Below are positions 1-7,782 of a stretch of DNA of 64,000 nt, one piece after another. Position 1 is the stretch's first letter, and the number at the start of each line of letters is the position of its first letter. The notes under the pieces are model-generated. The model searched no databases. It had not been told where the DNA came from and saw nothing but the letters and a program-made list of their open reading frames with translations. Made by a program: the position numbers and the translations under genes. The stretch is from Hyphomicrobium sp. GTDB taxonomy: Bacteria; Pseudomonadota; Alphaproteobacteria; Rhizobiales; Hyphomicrobiaceae. The stretch covers positions 1 to 64,000 of the forward strand of contig JAFWGI010000014.1 of NCBI GenBank assembly GCA_017512425.1, written 5' to 3'.

Positions 1-884
1 CGCGGCGCAGGCGCCGGAGGCGGCGTCCAACCCGGTGGCGGATCGCGGTAGAGCGTTGCTTTGACGTCGGGGCGCAGATAACGCGAGATAATCGCCTGAT
101 CTTCGCCAGACAATTGTTTGGCGGCGGGCTGCGTTGACGTGGCAGCAGGCGACGGCGTGGCGCCTGGAGCGAGCGTCGCCTTCACATCGGGCCTAGAGAG
201 CGTGACCGTTGCGTTGGCGGCGGGCGCCGTCGCGGCGTCGCGTGGTTCCGCAGCGCGGACCTCGGCCGATGGCGTGACATCCTGTTTGGCGGGTGCAGCA
301 GCTGTTGGCTCCGGCTTTTGCACGGCTGGAGCAGGATCAGCTGCTACAGGTCGTTGAGCAACGATTGGAGCTTCAGCCTTTGCTGGAACGTCTGGGCTGA
401 GCGTTGCCGCAGCGCTCGGACGGACTGGCGCCACAGTCGCCCCTTGCACGGCTGTCGTCGTCGGTGCCTGCGCGACAGGCGCGGCTGCTGTCGGCGCAAC
501 CGGTTGCGGCGCGGGCGCTGCAGCGCGCACGGCCGCGAGTGCCTCGGCGGCGCTCGGCGCGACAGGCTGCCCGCCAAGCTGAACGCCAGGCGCTTTGGCT
601 TGAACCTGTGCGATACGTGGGTCTGGGATCGGTGTCGGTGGCGGCAAGTCGACTTTGACCATCGCCGGCTCGACGGGTCGCGGCTTTGCAGGTTCAGAAC
701 GCGCTGGTGTTGCGGTGTGCTGCTGCTGGCGGACCTGGGGCGATGCCGTCACCGCATCCGGCAGCGCCTGAGTGTTTCCTCGCGTCATCGGTTCGATGTC
801 CGCGTCGCCTCCGATCAGGCGCACAATAATCGCAGACAAAACAAGGAAAATAACGATCAGTGCAACGGTCTCGAATTCAGACAC
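1..884 (-). CDS. Membrane-anchored Pro/Ala-rich protein, C-terminus off the left edge
   Basis: The minus frame is open from a GTG at 884 to the window edge, giving about 294 residues without a stop. GGAG lies 8 nt before the GTG and supports this start. Residues about 6-24 form one strongly hydrophobic segment that reads as an N-terminal membrane anchor. The rest is a low-complexity Pro/Ala/Gln/Val tract, probably disordered. The octapeptide RPDVKATL occurs twice, about 40 residues apart, near the visible C-terminal end (encoded near 172-195 and 52-75). No catalytic motif is visible and I do not recognise the family. Bitopic proteins like this often span the periplasm or organise envelope complexes, but that role is inference. 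The C-terminal part is missing from the window. Confidence 0.7.
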   Translation of the reverse strand, partial: MSEFETVALIVIFLVLSAIIVRLIGGDADIEPMTRGNTQALPDAVTASPQVRQQQHTATPARSEPAKPRPVEPAMVKVDLPPPTPIPDPRIAQVQAKAPGVQLGGQPVAPSAAEALAAVRAAAPAPQPVAPTAAAPVAQAPTTTAVQGATVAPVRPSAAATLSPDVPAKAEAPIVAQRPVAADPAPAVQKPEPTAAAPAKQDVTPSAEVRAAEPRDAATAPAANATVTLSRPDVKATLAPGATPSPAATSTQPAAKQLSGEDQAIISRYLRPDVKATLYRDPPPGWTPPPAPAP

Positions 885-1032
885 GACGCCTACTCCACGC
901 GATGAACCCCGGCGCCCCAAAGATCAGCAAATGAAGCTGCACGTCAACTAGGCGTTTGGCTAAGTTCTGAGCCAATTTTGCAACGGACACGGGCGGGCGC
1001 GATGGCGTCGTGCGGACCGGAACACGGCGGCG

Positions 1033-1581
1033 TCAGCCAAGCTCTTTGAGTTTGCCGTCGGCGTGCAAAAAGGCTTCGACCTCGGGCGACGGCGGCGGGC
1101 TTTCAGCGGTCAAACCGATCGTCTGCATCAGGTCGGCGATCGGCACGAAGCGGCGCTGGCGGCGGTCATACAACCCGCCTTTGAACAGCGCCCGCGCCGC
1201 GATCTGGCCGTCGCGGGGACCGCCCTCGATGACAAATGTCTGTTCCATGACAACGAGCGCGTCTTCCCAGCACAGCAACCGCGTTTCGAGCCGGAACGCC
1301 TGAAACGGTTTTAATTCGCGGCGAAAGCGGATCGTCACCGCACTGGCGATTGGCGTCCAGCCCTGACGTCGGGCTTCGCGCCATAAGCCAGATCGCAACA
1401 TGATGTCCGTCCGGCCTAGGTCCATAAGCGTCAGGTAGCGGCCGTTGTTCATGTGCACGGAGACGTCACAGTCGTGCGGCCAGACGCGAAACAGCAGGCT
1501 CGACAAACCATGCGGCATGGCAATCGGTCCGCGCCGTTTTGCGGTCAGCACAAGCCAGATCAGTCGTAGCCAGAGGTTCAT
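1033..1581 (-). CDS. Thioesterase-like protein (4HBT_2 hotdog fold, THEM6-like)
   Basis: This 182-residue protein starts with a short hydrophobic stretch (about residues 3-13) and then shows the family core: WPHDCDVSVHMNNGRYLTLMD near residues 34-54, followed by a basic beta strand around VTIRFRRELKPF. This is the acyl-CoA thioesterase-like hotdog fold, in which the D/N-containing loop forms the active site. Family members hydrolyse acyl-CoA thioesters, but the substrate cannot be read from the sequence. The ATG at 1581 is kept because relatives commonly have a hydrophobic N-terminus; a second ATG lies at residue 22. It is divergent from the reductase gene at 1741 and shares a roughly 160-bp upstream region with it. 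Confidence 0.75.
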   Translation of the reverse strand: MNLWLRLIWLVLTAKRRGPIAMPHGLSSLLFRVWPHDCDVSVHMNNGRYLTLMDLGRTDIMLRSGLWREARRQGWTPIASAVTIRFRRELKPFQAFRLETRLLCWEDALVVMEQTFVIEGGPRDGQIAARALFKGGLYDRRQRRFVPIADLMQTIGLTAESPPPSPEVEAFLHADGKLKELG

Positions 1582-1740
1582 GGGAGCCTATCTTCTTGCC
1601 GCGGGCCGTCACGCGTCATCCCTGTCGCGAAATCAGGCCTGTCGCCAAATCAGGGAGACTGCGTATGCTAACGCGGCACAGTGCCGATCGTCGATGCGCC
1701 ACCCTGGCGCCGTGCGGCCGCCCTACCGTAAGGAACGCTC

Positions 1741-2778
1741 ATGGCTGAGCCAGCCAACAACCAACCCGTCGTCGTCACCGGCGCGTCCGGCTTTATCGCC
1801 AAGTTCGTGATTGCGGAACTTCTCCGGCGCGGGTTTGCGGTGCGTGGAACCGTACGTTCGCTGGCAAAAGCCGATAGCATCCGCGTTGCCGTGGCACGCG
1901 CCGGCGCCAACCCCGGCCCGTTGGCCTTTGCGACCGCCGACCTGATGCGTGACGACGGTTGGGATCAGGCGCTTGATGGCGCCCGCGCTGTCATTCACAC
2001 GGCATCGCCGTTTCCGGTTCAGCAACCTGACAACCCCGACGATGTGATCGCTCCGGCACGCGAAGGCACATTACGCGTGCTTATTGCCGCCCAGCGCGCT
2101 GGCATTCCGCGCGTGGTGCTGACGTCGTCAACGGTCGCCGTGATGTACGCCGCGTCCTATACGCCCGGATACGTTTTCACCGAGGCCGACTTTACGGATG
2201 AGACGCGCGACGGGCTGACCCCCTATATCCGCTCCAAGACGCTCGCTGAAAAAGCCGCATGGAATTACGTGAAGTCGAAAGCCGGTGCCCCGGAGCTTGC
2301 CGTGATCAATCCGGCGTTCGTGCAGGGACCGGCGCTCGATGACGATCTTTCGACATCGCACGAACTCATGCGGCTGATGGCGGAGGGCCACTATCCGGCA
2401 TCGCCGAAAATTGTATTCCCGGTATGTGACGTGCGTGACGTCGCCGCCGCCCATGTCGAAGCGATGGTGCGGCCGGAAGCGGCCGGGCAGCGCTTCATCG
2501 TCGCTGAAGGCGAAACGCGCCTTTTTGATATCGGCCAACGCATGGTTGCCGAGTGCCCCGACCTCAAGGGCAAAGCGCCGCGGTTCGAATTGCCGGACGC
2601 GGCGGTCCGTGCGCTGGCCGTCGTCGATAAGCGACTGCGCACCATTCTCCCCGAACTCGGAAGCCACCGGGTTTGCTCAAGCAGCAAAGCGCGAGACGTG
2701 CTCGGCCTTAAGCTGCGCGGTCCGGATGAGGCTATTCGCGCTGCGGCCCGGTCATTACGTGATCTTAAGTTGATATAA
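1741..2778 (+). CDS. NAD(P)-dependent epimerase/dehydratase, dihydroflavonol-4-reductase-like
   Basis: This 345-residue protein is an extended short-chain dehydrogenase. The N-terminal Rossmann motif VVVTGASGFIAKFV (residues about 10-23) binds the nucleotide, and R38/R41-type arginines downstream suggest NADP preference. SST near residue 130 and YIRSK near residues 162-166 supply the catalytic Ser, Tyr and Lys. The general fold matches the cinnamoyl-CoA/dihydroflavonol/aldehyde reductase branch, which reduces carbonyl groups on varied small molecules. The substrate is unknown. AAGGAA at 1730-1735 gives a good ribosome-binding site for the ATG at 1741. It precedes the htrA-type gene by 119 bp and is probably a separate unit. 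Confidence 0.8.
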   Translation: MAEPANNQPVVVTGASGFIAKFVIAELLRRGFAVRGTVRSLAKADSIRVAVARAGANPGPLAFATADLMRDDGWDQALDGARAVIHTASPFPVQQPDNPDDVIAPAREGTLRVLIAAQRAGIPRVVLTSSTVAVMYAASYTPGYVFTEADFTDETRDGLTPYIRSKTLAEKAAWNYVKSKAGAPELAVINPAFVQGPALDDDLSTSHELMRLMAEGHYPASPKIVFPVCDVRDVAAAHVEAMVRPEAAGQRFIVAEGETRLFDIGQRMVAECPDLKGKAPRFELPDAAVRALAVVDKRLRTILPELGSHRVCSSSKARDVLGLKLRGPDEAIRAAARSLRDLKLI

Positions 2779-2897
2779 TTGCAGCGCGTCGCGGATCTTG
2801 CGTTTTCAAGCGAGCGGCAACACATTCCGCGCGGCTGCGCCCCGGCGGATGTTCCGCTGTTGCGCGTTAGCGAATACACAAGTCAGGAGATACCGGC

Positions 2898-4343
2898 GTG
2901 AAACCCCTGAGCACCGGAACGACGAGGATACTTTTGCCGGCTGGCGTCATCGCAGTTGCCGCTATGGCTGCGCTCGCTTTCGGTCAGTTGTCAGCCGTGA
3001 CAGCCCAACAAAAGGTGCCGCCCCCGTCGCGCGAGGTTGCGCAATATTCATTTGCGCCGATCGTGCGGATGGCTGCGCCCGCCGTCGTCAACGTCTATGT
3101 GCGATCGCGGGTGCAAGCGTTTAATTCGCCGTTCGCAGACGACCCGTGGTTCCGTCGCTTCTTTGGTGAGAATTTCGGCGAGCCGTCGGAGCGCGTCATG
3201 AGCTCGCTTGGCTCTGGCGTTATCGTCAGCCCCGAAGGTCTCGTCGTCACGAATACGCACGTGATCAAGATGCGCGGTGAAACAGAAGTGCGCATTGCGC
3301 TCTCGGACAAACGCGAATTCGACGCCAAAGTTATCGCGCAAGATGACAAGACGGATATCGCGGTTCTCAAAATCGACGGAGGCGATGGCCGCTTCCCATC
3401 GCTGCAGTTCGAAGATTCAGACAGCCTCGAAGTCGGCGATATGGTTCTCGCGATCGGCAATCCCTTCGGCGTCGGCCAGACGGTGACAAGCGGCATCGTC
3501 TCCGCCCTGTCGCGCACCGAAATCAGCCGCTCGGATTCCCAGGTCTTCATTCAGACCGACGCCGCCATCAATCCGGGCAATTCCGGCGGCGCGCTCGTTG
3601 ACATGTCGGGCCGTCTCGTCGGCATCAACACGATGATTTTCTCGAAGACCGGCGGATCTGTCGGCATCGGCTTCGCGATCCCGTCGAACCTCGTGAAAGT
3701 TTATGCTGAAAGTGCCGCCTCGGGCCGCAAAGTGGAACGCCCGTGGCTAGGCGCGAAGCTCGAAGCCGTGACGCGCGAATTTGCCGAAGGTCTTGGATTG
3801 TCGCGCGTCGCCGGCGCGGTTGTCACGCGCATCTCAGACAAAGGCCCCGCATCCAACGCGGGCTTGCAGCCGGGCGACGTCATCACGAGCGTCGATGGCG
3901 TCGAAGTCACCGACGCGCGCGGCGTGTTTTACCGCTTGACGACCAAAGGCGTCGGACAGACCGCACGTCTCTCCGTCATCCGCAAGGGCCAGCCTGTCGA
4001 TGTCTCGCTCGCATTGTTGGCTGCGCCTGCAGCCGGCAAGGACGATGTCAAAAACCTGTCCGGCAATCATCCGCTCGACGGCGCCCGCGTATCGAACATC
4101 CTTCCGGGCGTCGCCGACGAAATGAACCTCGATGATACCGATGGCGTCGTCATTGTGTCGGTGCGCAATGGCTCTGCCGCGCAAAGCCTTGGCTTTAAGC
4201 CGGGCGACATTATCGTCGCGATCAGGGATAGCAAAATCGCAAACGTGCACGAGATCGAGGCGGCCCTCGCCCAACGACAACGTCTCTGGCAAATCGCGGT
4301 CAAGCGTGGCGAACGGGTGCTGCAATTGCAGGTGCCCGGCTAA
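2898..4343 (+). CDS. Do-type periplasmic serine endoprotease (HtrA/DegP/DegQ family)
   Basis: The 481-residue protein begins at GTG 2898, with AGGAG at 2885-2889. An N-terminal hydrophobic segment (about residues 12-36) is a signal peptide or anchor. The trypsin-like protease domain shows the catalytic triad: His121 in TNTHVI, Asp153 in DKTDIAVL and Ser229 in NPGNSGGALVD. Two PDZ domains follow, at about 265-375 and 385-480. Members degrade and chaperone misfolded envelope proteins, and PDZ1 usually gates activity. The second PDZ is shorter and more divergent than the first, but the usual two-PDZ DegP/DegQ layout is kept. I cannot separate DegP from DegQ or MucD. The downstream bactofilin gene begins 109 bp later. 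Confidence 0.9.
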   Translation: MKPLSTGTTRILLPAGVIAVAAMAALAFGQLSAVTAQQKVPPPSREVAQYSFAPIVRMAAPAVVNVYVRSRVQAFNSPFADDPWFRRFFGENFGEPSERVMSSLGSGVIVSPEGLVVTNTHVIKMRGETEVRIALSDKREFDAKVIAQDDKTDIAVLKIDGGDGRFPSLQFEDSDSLEVGDMVLAIGNPFGVGQTVTSGIVSALSRTEISRSDSQVFIQTDAAINPGNSGGALVDMSGRLVGINTMIFSKTGGSVGIGFAIPSNLVKVYAESAASGRKVERPWLGAKLEAVTREFAEGLGLSRVAGAVVTRISDKGPASNAGLQPGDVITSVDGVEVTDARGVFYRLTTKGVGQTARLSVIRKGQPVDVSLALLAAPAAGKDDVKNLSGNHPLDGARVSNILPGVADEMNLDDTDGVVIVSVRNGSAAQSLGFKPGDIIVAIRDSKIANVHEIEAALAQRQRLWQIAVKRGERVLQLQVPG

Positions 4344-4452
4344 TTGCATAGAGCAGGGCGTTAACGCTAGTGAGTAAGCCGCGCTTTCCAGCCGACAAGC
4401 TGACACATTCGTGCCCGACTGTGTGCACGTTGGGGCGAGATGAGGGACAGTT

Positions 4453-5103
4453 ATGGCGGACACGACGGGCGTATTGGTCATTGGCGCGGATGCTGTGCTG
4501 ACGGGCGATGTCAAAGGCGCGAAAGCGGTAGAAATCTACGGCGTTATCGATGGCGGCGTATCTGCGGGCGATGTCACCGTGCGCCAGGGCGGAAAGCTCA
4601 ATGGCTGGATTAAGTCCGATACGTCGACCGTCGAAGGTGTTCTCAAGGGCGATGTCCGCGTCCAGCAACTCATCACCATTCGCTCGACCGGTTCCGTTGA
4701 AGGCAACGTCAAGTACGGTCGTTTGGCGATGGACGAGGGCGCCGAGTTAACGGCGAGCGTCCGCAATGTCCCGCCGTCGCTCGGCGGCGATCTCGACGTG
4801 ACGGTCAAGCGTGGCCGCACCGTCAAAATCACTCCGTCCGATCTCAAAGCGATCGATCCCGATGACGCGCCGGACGCGCTGACGTTCAAAGTCTCAAATG
4901 TTGTCGGCGGCATGATCACGCAATCAGGCGCGCCAGGGCTTTCCGTCGATACATTTACGCAAGCCGATCTGAACGCAGGCCGGGTTTACTTCGCACACGA
5001 TGGCAGCGGCGCTGATCGCGCCTCGTTCCAGGTCGTCGTCAGCGACGATGACGGCGCGACGTCTGGGGCGGCGCAGACCGTCAATGTTGCCGTACAAGCT
5101 TAA
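4453..5103 (+). CDS. Bactofilin fused to a C-terminal CSPG/cadherin-like repeat
   Basis: This protein has 216 residues. Residues about 6-105 are a bactofilin core (polymer-forming right-handed beta-helix): repeated turns such as VLTGDVKGAKAVEIYG, VIDGGVSAGDVTV and SVEGNVKYG. Bactofilins form nucleotide-free cytoskeletal filaments that position envelope enzymes. Residues about 113-216 are unlike bactofilin and match a CSPG/Cadherin_3-type repeat: ITPSDLKAIDPDD, then FTQADLNAGRVYFAHDGS, then FQVVVSDDDG. Those repeats are normally found in large secreted adhesins. No signal peptide is visible, so the protein is expected in the cytoplasm or at the inner membrane face. GAGGGA at 4442-4447 fixes the ATG at 4453. 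Its stop codon overlaps that of the convergent XRE gene. Confidence 0.85.
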   Translation: MADTTGVLVIGADAVLTGDVKGAKAVEIYGVIDGGVSAGDVTVRQGGKLNGWIKSDTSTVEGVLKGDVRVQQLITIRSTGSVEGNVKYGRLAMDEGAELTASVRNVPPSLGGDLDVTVKRGRTVKITPSDLKAIDPDDAPDALTFKVSNVVGGMITQSGAPGLSVDTFTQADLNAGRVYFAHDGSGADRASFQVVVSDDDGATSGAAQTVNVAVQA

Positions 5104-5864
5104 GCCTGAAGAAAGGCCGCAAAGTTTTCAGCCAGCGTCTTGCGTAGCAGGCCGCTGTACGCGTTGAACGACGGATGGCCTGTAGCAATGCGCCCGTAGT
5201 GCGCTTTGCTGTCCTTCTTCAGAGATTTGAGGACTATCGGCGTCGCAACCGGCGATAGGTGCGCGCCCCGTCCCGATTGCAGCGTCGTCAACAGGCCGTG
5301 CATTTCGCCGTGGATCGTCGGCCGAGCGACGACGATCATGCGATGCTGGCCGTGCCGGTTCGTCACGAGATAGATATGCCCCGATTGGTGAGGCACGGCG
5401 ACACTACCGAATTGCGCGTAGTCCTTGTCGGTGCGCTCGACCTCACGGAAGACGAGCGATGATGCGGCGTCGTCCCATGTAATGTCGGTGCGATAGGCGT
5501 ATACCGCTCCCTTATCACCAAACGACGGACGCAGTGTCAGATACGAACCTTCGAGCCACGCGACGGCGGCGCGGTTGTAATTGCCAAGGCCGTCGGGAGC
5601 TGTTCCCGAATGCGACGGCGCCGCGTGCTGGGAGCCGTTTGGACGATCGAGCAGTTTGGCACCAAGCCCTTCTTCAAGCCGCACGATCGTTCCGAGCGTG
5701 AATGCGCGTCGTCCGGCGAGAACCTTCTCGAGCGTCGAAATCGAAATCTTGGCGGCGTCGGCGAGGCCCTGCCGTGTCATCCGGCGGCGGGCGAGTTCTT
5801 CGCGCACGCGATTGGACAGCAAGGCGCTGTCGATCTCAGAAAAATTACGCGGCTTTACCGTCAC
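5100..5864 (-). CDS. XRE-family helix-turn-helix transcriptional regulator with large C-terminal domain
   Basis: The 254-residue product begins at GTG 5864, chosen because GAGGGA lies 7 nt upstream; an in-frame ATG at 5897 would add 11 residues with no better signal. Residues about 16-70 form a Cro/XRE helix-turn-helix: RVREELARRRMTRQGLADAA, then KISISTLEKVLAGRRAFTLG. Residues about 105-254 form a second domain rich in beta strands (SYLTLRPSF, AYRTDITWDD, SGHIYLVTNRHGQHRMIVV, EMHGLLTTLQ). This resembles the uncharacterised C-terminal domain of many rhizobial XRE proteins, probably a ligand sensor (inference). A perfect 19-nt palindrome lies 109 bp upstream, a candidate operator. It converges with the bactofilin gene, with the stops overlapping by 4 bp. 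Confidence 0.8.
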   Translation of the reverse strand: MTVKPRNFSEIDSALLSNRVREELARRRMTRQGLADAAKISISTLEKVLAGRRAFTLGTIVRLEEGLGAKLLDRPNGSQHAAPSHSGTAPDGLGNYNRAAVAWLEGSYLTLRPSFGDKGAVYAYRTDITWDDAASSLVFREVERTDKDYAQFGSVAVPHQSGHIYLVTNRHGQHRMIVVARPTIHGEMHGLLTTLQSGRGAHLSPVATPIVLKSLKKDSKAHYGRIATGHPSFNAYSGLLRKTLAENFAAFLQA

Positions 5865-5972
5865 GATGCTGTCCCTCGGCGCGCGCCGCCATCCCACCCC
5901 CGTGCGTCGTGCGCGCCCTCACATATCCGCACAAGCGCGGCGGCAACAAGGCTGTTGGGGCGACCTGGTGCC

Positions 5973-5991
5973 GGAAATTCCCGGAATTTCC
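5973..5991. promoter_or_regulatory. Perfect 19-nt palindrome, candidate operator
   Basis: GGAAATTCC at 5973-5981 and GGAATTTCC at 5983-5991 are exact reverse complements around a single C. The site is in the divergent region between the XRE gene (start 5864) and the 64-residue ORF (start 6066), the usual place for a dimeric repressor operator. Binding by the XRE protein is inference. Confidence 0.5.
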
Positions 5992-6065
5992 AGTGCCAAG
6001 GCAACCGCCGGGCGCAGACAGTCGATCTGCGGTCTCAAGGCCGTGTTGCCCAAGAAGGAGCCCCT

Positions 6066-6260
6066 ATGACGCTGCGATTTCAGCCGACAATCAGCCCGGA
6101 CGCGTCCCCACCCCTGCCGGTCCGGATACTGACGAGCCGCCGCGACCCCCGCGCTGCGCTTTTTGTCATCGGCCTTTTCGCAGCGTCGCCTTCCGGCGCA
6201 CCGAGTGCGTTAGCGGCGCTCGCACGACGCATCGCGGACCGCCGCGCGGGTCATCGGTGA
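6066..6260 (+). CDS. Hypothetical 64-residue basic protein
   Basis: The ORF starts at ATG 6066 with AAGGAG at 6055-6060, a strong ribosome-binding site at 5-nt spacing. The product is Arg/Pro/Ala-rich, with a short hydrophobic patch (ALFVIGLFAA, residues about 31-40) followed by ALAALARRIADRRAG. I recognise no family. The stop at 6258-6260 lies 7 nt before the radical SAM start, so the two could be translationally coupled. It could be a genuine small protein, a leader peptide, or a chance ORF in GC-rich DNA. The strong ribosome-binding site favours translation, but codon evidence is weak at this length. Confidence 0.45.
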   Translation: MTLRFQPTISPDASPPLPVRILTSRRDPRAALFVIGLFAASPSGAPSALAALARRIADRRAGHR

Positions 6261-6267
6261 GGGATCA

Positions 6268-7782
6268 ATGCGCATCACAATCATCAATCCACCGCACGAG
6301 TCGATCGGCTCCCGCATGCCACGTGAGATGCTGCCGCCGTTGGGCTTGCTCGCGATCGGCGGTCCGTTGCTCGACGACGGCCATGACGTTCAGTTGATCG
6401 ACGGCGATGTCGACAATCTCGCGCTCGACGAAATCGTACGTCGTGTAGAAGCGCTCACGCCGGCTGTCATCCTTATCGGACACAATGGTTCGACGTCAGC
6501 GCATCCGACCGCGGTCATCCTTATCGCGCTGCTGAAACAGCGTCGGCCGGATGTTACGATCATCTATGGCGGCGTGTTTCCGACCTACCACTGGAAGGAG
6601 TGCCTAGAAGAATGCCCCGAAGTCGACGTTATCGTTCGCGGTGAGGGTGAAGAAACGACGCGCCGGCTCATTCGCGCGCTCGACGCCTGCGAGCGGCTCG
6701 ACGCGATCCCCGGCATCGCGTTTCGGCGTGACGGCGCACCGTATGCCACTTCACCAGCGCCGATGATCCAGGACCTCGACGACTATCGTGTCGGATGGGA
6801 ATTGATTGATCACGCGCGTTATTCGTACTACGGCGGCAAACGCGGCGTCGTCATGCAATTCTCGCGCGGATGTCCGCATCTCTGTAGCTATTGTGGCCAA
6901 CGCGGTTTCTGGACCCGTTGGCGGCACCGCGATCCGAAAAAATTCGCCGCTGAAATCGGCCGTCTCTACCGTGAGCACGGCGTGACGATGATCTCGTTTG
7001 CCGACGAAAACCCGACGACATCGAAGAAAGTCTGGCGCGACCTGCTGAAAGCGATCATCGCCGAGAACGTGCCGTTGACGATGATCGCGACGCTGCGCGC
7101 CGACGATATCGTCCGCGACGCCGACATTCTGCATCTCTATCGGAAAGCCGGGTTCGAGCGGTTTCTGATCGGCATGGAACACACCGACGCGCTGACGCTC
7201 GAAAAGGTCCGCAAGGGCGGCGCCACCAAAACGGATCGCGAGGCGATCCGCCTGCTCCGCCGCAACGGTATCCTGTCGCTGTGCTCTTACGTCGTCGGTT
7301 TCGAGGATGAGACGTTGTGGGATTATTTGCGCGCGTTCCGGCAACTCCTGATCTACGATCCCGACCAGATCATTACGCTATTCGTGACACCCCACCGCTG
7401 GACGCCGTTCTTCCGCGATGCCCGCGATCGCAAAGTCATTCAACTCGACCGCAAGCGTTGGGATTACAAAAATCAGGTGCTTGAAAATCGTCACCTGCCG
7501 CCGTGGGTGACGTTCATCGCGATCAAGGCGCTGGAGGTTCTGATCCAAGCACGGCCAAAGGCTCTGATGCGCACGTACTTGCACCCGGACCGCACAGCCC
7601 GTGCCGGCATGCGCTGGTACGCCCGCATCGGACGACGGGTCTGGCTACATGAAATCTGGTGCTTCGTTTTCCGAGACCGGCGCACGGTGAACGGGCCATC
7701 GCTGGCTGCGTTCTGGGGTGCACCGCAGGACCGTGACGAAGAAGCGCTCAAGGTCACGCGGCGGGAGCGGCAGGCCGCGTGA
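6268..7782 (+). CDS. B12-binding radical SAM protein, BchE family (anaerobic Mg-protoporphyrin IX monomethyl ester cyclase-like)
   Basis: The 504-residue protein opens with a cobalamin-binding-type Rossmann domain (residues about 1-140: PPLGLLAIGGPLLDDGHDV, then IYGGVFPTYHW and VRGEGEE). A radical SAM core follows, with the cluster motif CPHLCSYC (CxxxCxxC) near residues 201-208 and conserved FADENPT and GMEHTD segments. Length and layout fit the BchE family, which makes ring E of bacteriochlorophyll without oxygen using SAM and cobalamin. No other photosynthesis gene is in the window, and related paralogues of unknown substrate exist, so the cyclase reaction is not certain. GAGGGA lies just upstream of ATG 6268. 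Its 3' end overlaps the convergent AraC gene by 29 nt. Confidence 0.8.
   Translation: MRITIINPPHESIGSRMPREMLPPLGLLAIGGPLLDDGHDVQLIDGDVDNLALDEIVRRVEALTPAVILIGHNGSTSAHPTAVILIALLKQRRPDVTIIYGGVFPTYHWKECLEECPEVDVIVRGEGEETTRRLIRALDACERLDAIPGIAFRRDGAPYATSPAPMIQDLDDYRVGWELIDHARYSYYGGKRGVVMQFSRGCPHLCSYCGQRGFWTRWRHRDPKKFAAEIGRLYREHGVTMISFADENPTTSKKVWRDLLKAIIAENVPLTMIATLRADDIVRDADILHLYRKAGFERFLIGMEHTDALTLEKVRKGGATKTDREAIRLLRRNGILSLCSYVVGFEDETLWDYLRAFRQLLIYDPDQIITLFVTPHRWTPFFRDARDRKVIQLDRKRWDYKNQVLENRHLPPWVTFIAIKALEVLIQARPKALMRTYLHPDRTARAGMRWYARIGRRVWLHEIWCFVFRDRRTVNGPSLAAFWGAPQDRDEEALKVTRRERQAA

Noticed and set aside
318..905. Long plus-strand ORF opposite the left-edge gene
   Set aside because: It is Arg/Cys-rich shadow sequence. 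The minus frame is open to the edge, has a ribosome-binding site and encodes a plausible membrane anchor.
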